The position numbers and the translations under genes are program-made. Shown here one piece after another: positions 62,209 to 64,000 of a stretch of 64,000 nucleotides of DNA. Positions within the stretch are counted from its first letter, which is position 1; the number at the start of each line of letters is the position of its first letter. The notes beneath the pieces are model-generated. The model had not been told where the DNA came from. It searched no databases and worked only from the letters and a program-made list of their open reading frames with translations. Origin of the DNA: Clonostachys chloroleuca (lineage: Eukaryota > Ascomycota > Sordariomycetes > Hypocreales > Bionectriaceae); the NCBI GenBank assembly GCA_037952775.1, contig JBANAY010000004.1, positions 4,278,001 to 4,342,000 of the forward strand, read 5' to 3'.

Positions 62209-64000
62209 ATGGCCGACTACTCCCAATACCATGCCCTTGGCCAGGGCGAGGTCATTGATCCCAACGATCCAAATCGAACGACCGCGCCTGCTCCTCAGCA
62301 ATTCCAGCAGCATCCCCCGCACCCTCAATACCAACAACAACAATATGGAGCTCCCCAATTTCAGGGAGGAGTATCTGCACAGCCAGGAGGGCCTCCAACC
62401 CCCGGTTCAGCATATGCCTCGCCGGTACCTCCTGCGGGATTTCAGTCGCAAGATGCTGCGCTGGCAGGACAGATGGGAGGGATGAATTTGGGCGACGGCA
62501 CTGGCACATTGCGAAAAAAAAAAAGAAGGATAGGCATGCATACCATATGGTCGAGGCAGCTGGGTCTTCGCAACCTTTCAGTGGAATGCCACCACCCGGC
62601 ACTCCCACCTCCCAATTTCTAAATAGCCCAGCAACGCCAGCCGCTCAGTTCCCAGTACCCGGGAACAATGCCTACACACCTGGAGTATTTGCTCCTGCTC
62701 CTGATGTCCTAGGGGTCGGAGCCAGAGCCCCCGATGCTTCTGCGACGATTTCAACATCTGGGCCCAGCAAGGTCACAGCCGATGACCTACCCAGCGTCCC
62801 AGCCTCGCGTGACAGTGTCCAACAGTACTTCCTGAAGAACGTTTATCCCACCTTCGAGCGCCATGTACCTCCGCCTGCTGCGATATCCTTCGTTGCCTTT
62901 GACCAAGGGAACGCCTCCCCCAAATTCGCCCGACTGACGCTCAACAACATCCCTGCTACTTCAGATGGCCTTCACTCCAGTGGGCTTCCCCTCGGGCTTC
63001 TGCTCCAACCTCTGGCTCCTCTACAACCTGGCGAGGCTGAGATACCCATTCTCGATTTTGGGGATGCTGGCCCTCCTCGGTGCCGACGATGCCGCGCATA
63101 CATTAATCCGTTCATGATGTTCCGGTCTGGTGGTAACAAATTCGTCTGCAACTTGTGTACACATCCCAACGATACGGCGCCGGAATACTTTTGCGCCACA
63201 ACACCTCAGGGTGTACGGGTGGACAGGGATCAGCGCCCTGAACTTCATCGTGGAACTGTAGAATTCGTGGTACCCAAGGAGTACTGGACGCGTGAGCCAG
63301 TGGGTCTGAGGTGGCTATTCCTTATCGACGTGACGCAAGAGTCGTACAACAAGGGCTTTTTGGAGGCATTCTGCGACGGAATTCTCGCCGCTCTATATGG
63401 CGGCGAAGATCAGGAAAAAGACGAAAACGGCGACACAAAGCGAAGGATACCCGAGGGAGTCAAGGTTGGCTTCGTAACCTACGATAAGGATGTCCACTTC
63501 TATAATGTTCAGGTGAGTCTCGTAAGAAACATGAAGGTTGTGTAATTATTGCTAACTCGCACAGGCTGGACTGGACAGTGCTCAAATGATGATCATGCCC
63601 GATCTTGAGGACCCCTTTCTCCCTCTTGGCGAGGGATTGTTCGTTGACCCGTACGAATCCCAGTCTGTAATCACCTCCTTGTTGACTCGCCTGCCGGAGA
63701 TGTTTTCCAAGATTAAGAACCCCGAGCCGGCCCTGCTTGCTGCGCTTAACTCTGCTCTAGCCGCTCTTGAGAAGACTGGCGGAAGAGTTTTATGCTCATG
63801 CTCTGCTCTGCCCACCTGGGGACCTGGCCGGCTGTTCATGCGGGATGATGGCAATCACCCAGGTGGCGAACTTGACAAGAAGCTGTATACTACGGAGCAC
63901 CCCGGTTGGAGAAAAGTAGCAGAGAAGATGGCCTCCTCTGGCGTTGGTTCTGATTTCTTCTTGGCTGCACCGAACGGCGGATATCTTGATATCGCCACTA
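62209..64000 (+). CDS. SEC24: COPII coat subunit Sec24 (3' end outside window; one apparent frame break)
   Basis: Exons 62209-63512 and 63565->64000. The N-terminus is Gln/Pro/Gly-rich and disordered, then MGGMNLGDGTGTLRKKK. At the A11 run (62514-62524) one A is missing: as written it reads into a wrong frame, and with one A added it continues KKDRHAYHMVEAAGSSQ. The zinc finger follows (CRRCRAYINPFMMF...CNLC), then the trunk domain (LRWLFLIDVTQES, GVKVGFVTYDKDVHFYNVQ, ALPTWGPGRLFMRDDG). The window ends inside the trunk, before the helical and gelsolin parts. Sec24 with Sec23 forms the inner COPII coat and selects cargo at ER exit sites. Family call is secure. Confidence 0.95.

Noticed and set aside
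62514..62524. Programmed frameshift or transcriptional slippage on the A11 run of SEC24
   Set aside because: Attractive in isolation, but the same type of break occurs at G and C runs in other genes, so a common sequencing cause is simpler.

Overview
This window reads as nuclear chromosomal DNA of a filamentous ascomycete, most likely a sordariomycete (Hypocreales-like is only a guess). Most genes carry short 45-130 nt introns with GTAAGT/GTATGT-type donors and CAG/TAG acceptors. The intergenic regions are long and pyrimidine-rich. The proteins match standard fungal families.

Layout. <1-3039 (-): three-module CbxX/CfxQ-type AAA+ ATPase, 3' end outside the window. 3040-14576: about 11.5 kb with no convincing gene, except coding-like fragments near 5.9-6.3 kb. 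14577-16001 (+): folliculin/Lst7. 16901-18337 (-): proteasome ATPase Rpt3. 19421-20008 (+): small conserved-looking protein. 21576-22355 (+): kinetochore Mis14/Nsl1. 22871-24092 (-): Sec14. 24534-25781 (+): mitochondrial DUF155/RMD1-family protein. 26529-29343 (-): Gln-rich nuclear protein. 30212-31545 (-): vacuolar aspartic protease Pep4. 35382-36304 (+): WSC cell-wall sensor. 37709-39909 (+): Nup37-like nucleoporin. 40815-42130 (+): FEN1. 43176-45031 (+): cytochrome b5/acyl-CoA dehydrogenase fusion. 45748-47439 (+): Dhh1 helicase. 50187-50276 (+): tRNA-Pro(AGG) with intron. 50454-52683 (-): LrgB-family membrane protein. 52989-53419 (-): tentative Cys-rich small protein. 54614-56247 (-): proline-rich protein with NPF motifs. 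58218-59191 (-): histone H1. 62209->64000 (+): COPII Sec24, cut by the window end.

The genes are mostly housekeeping (proteolysis, replication, mRNA decay, membrane traffic, chromatin, cell wall) and are not organised as a cluster or pathway. I see no secondary-metabolite cluster, CRISPR array, intact transposon or prophage.

The most striking signal is technical. Six clear single-base frame breaks fall in five conserved genes, and two of those genes (SEC14, SEC24) belong to families essential in yeast. Four of the six lie in runs of five or more identical bases. A seventh break is clear in a Pro-rich gene and an eighth is tentative. Each break is repaired exactly by a one-base change, and exon phases then close. 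This points to consensus-sequence indel errors, so proteins predicted directly from this sequence will be truncated at these genes. The most interesting biology is the three-module AAA+ protein, whose first two Walker B motifs carry Asp where the catalytic Glu is expected and whose N-terminus carries an unfamiliar three-copy motif.
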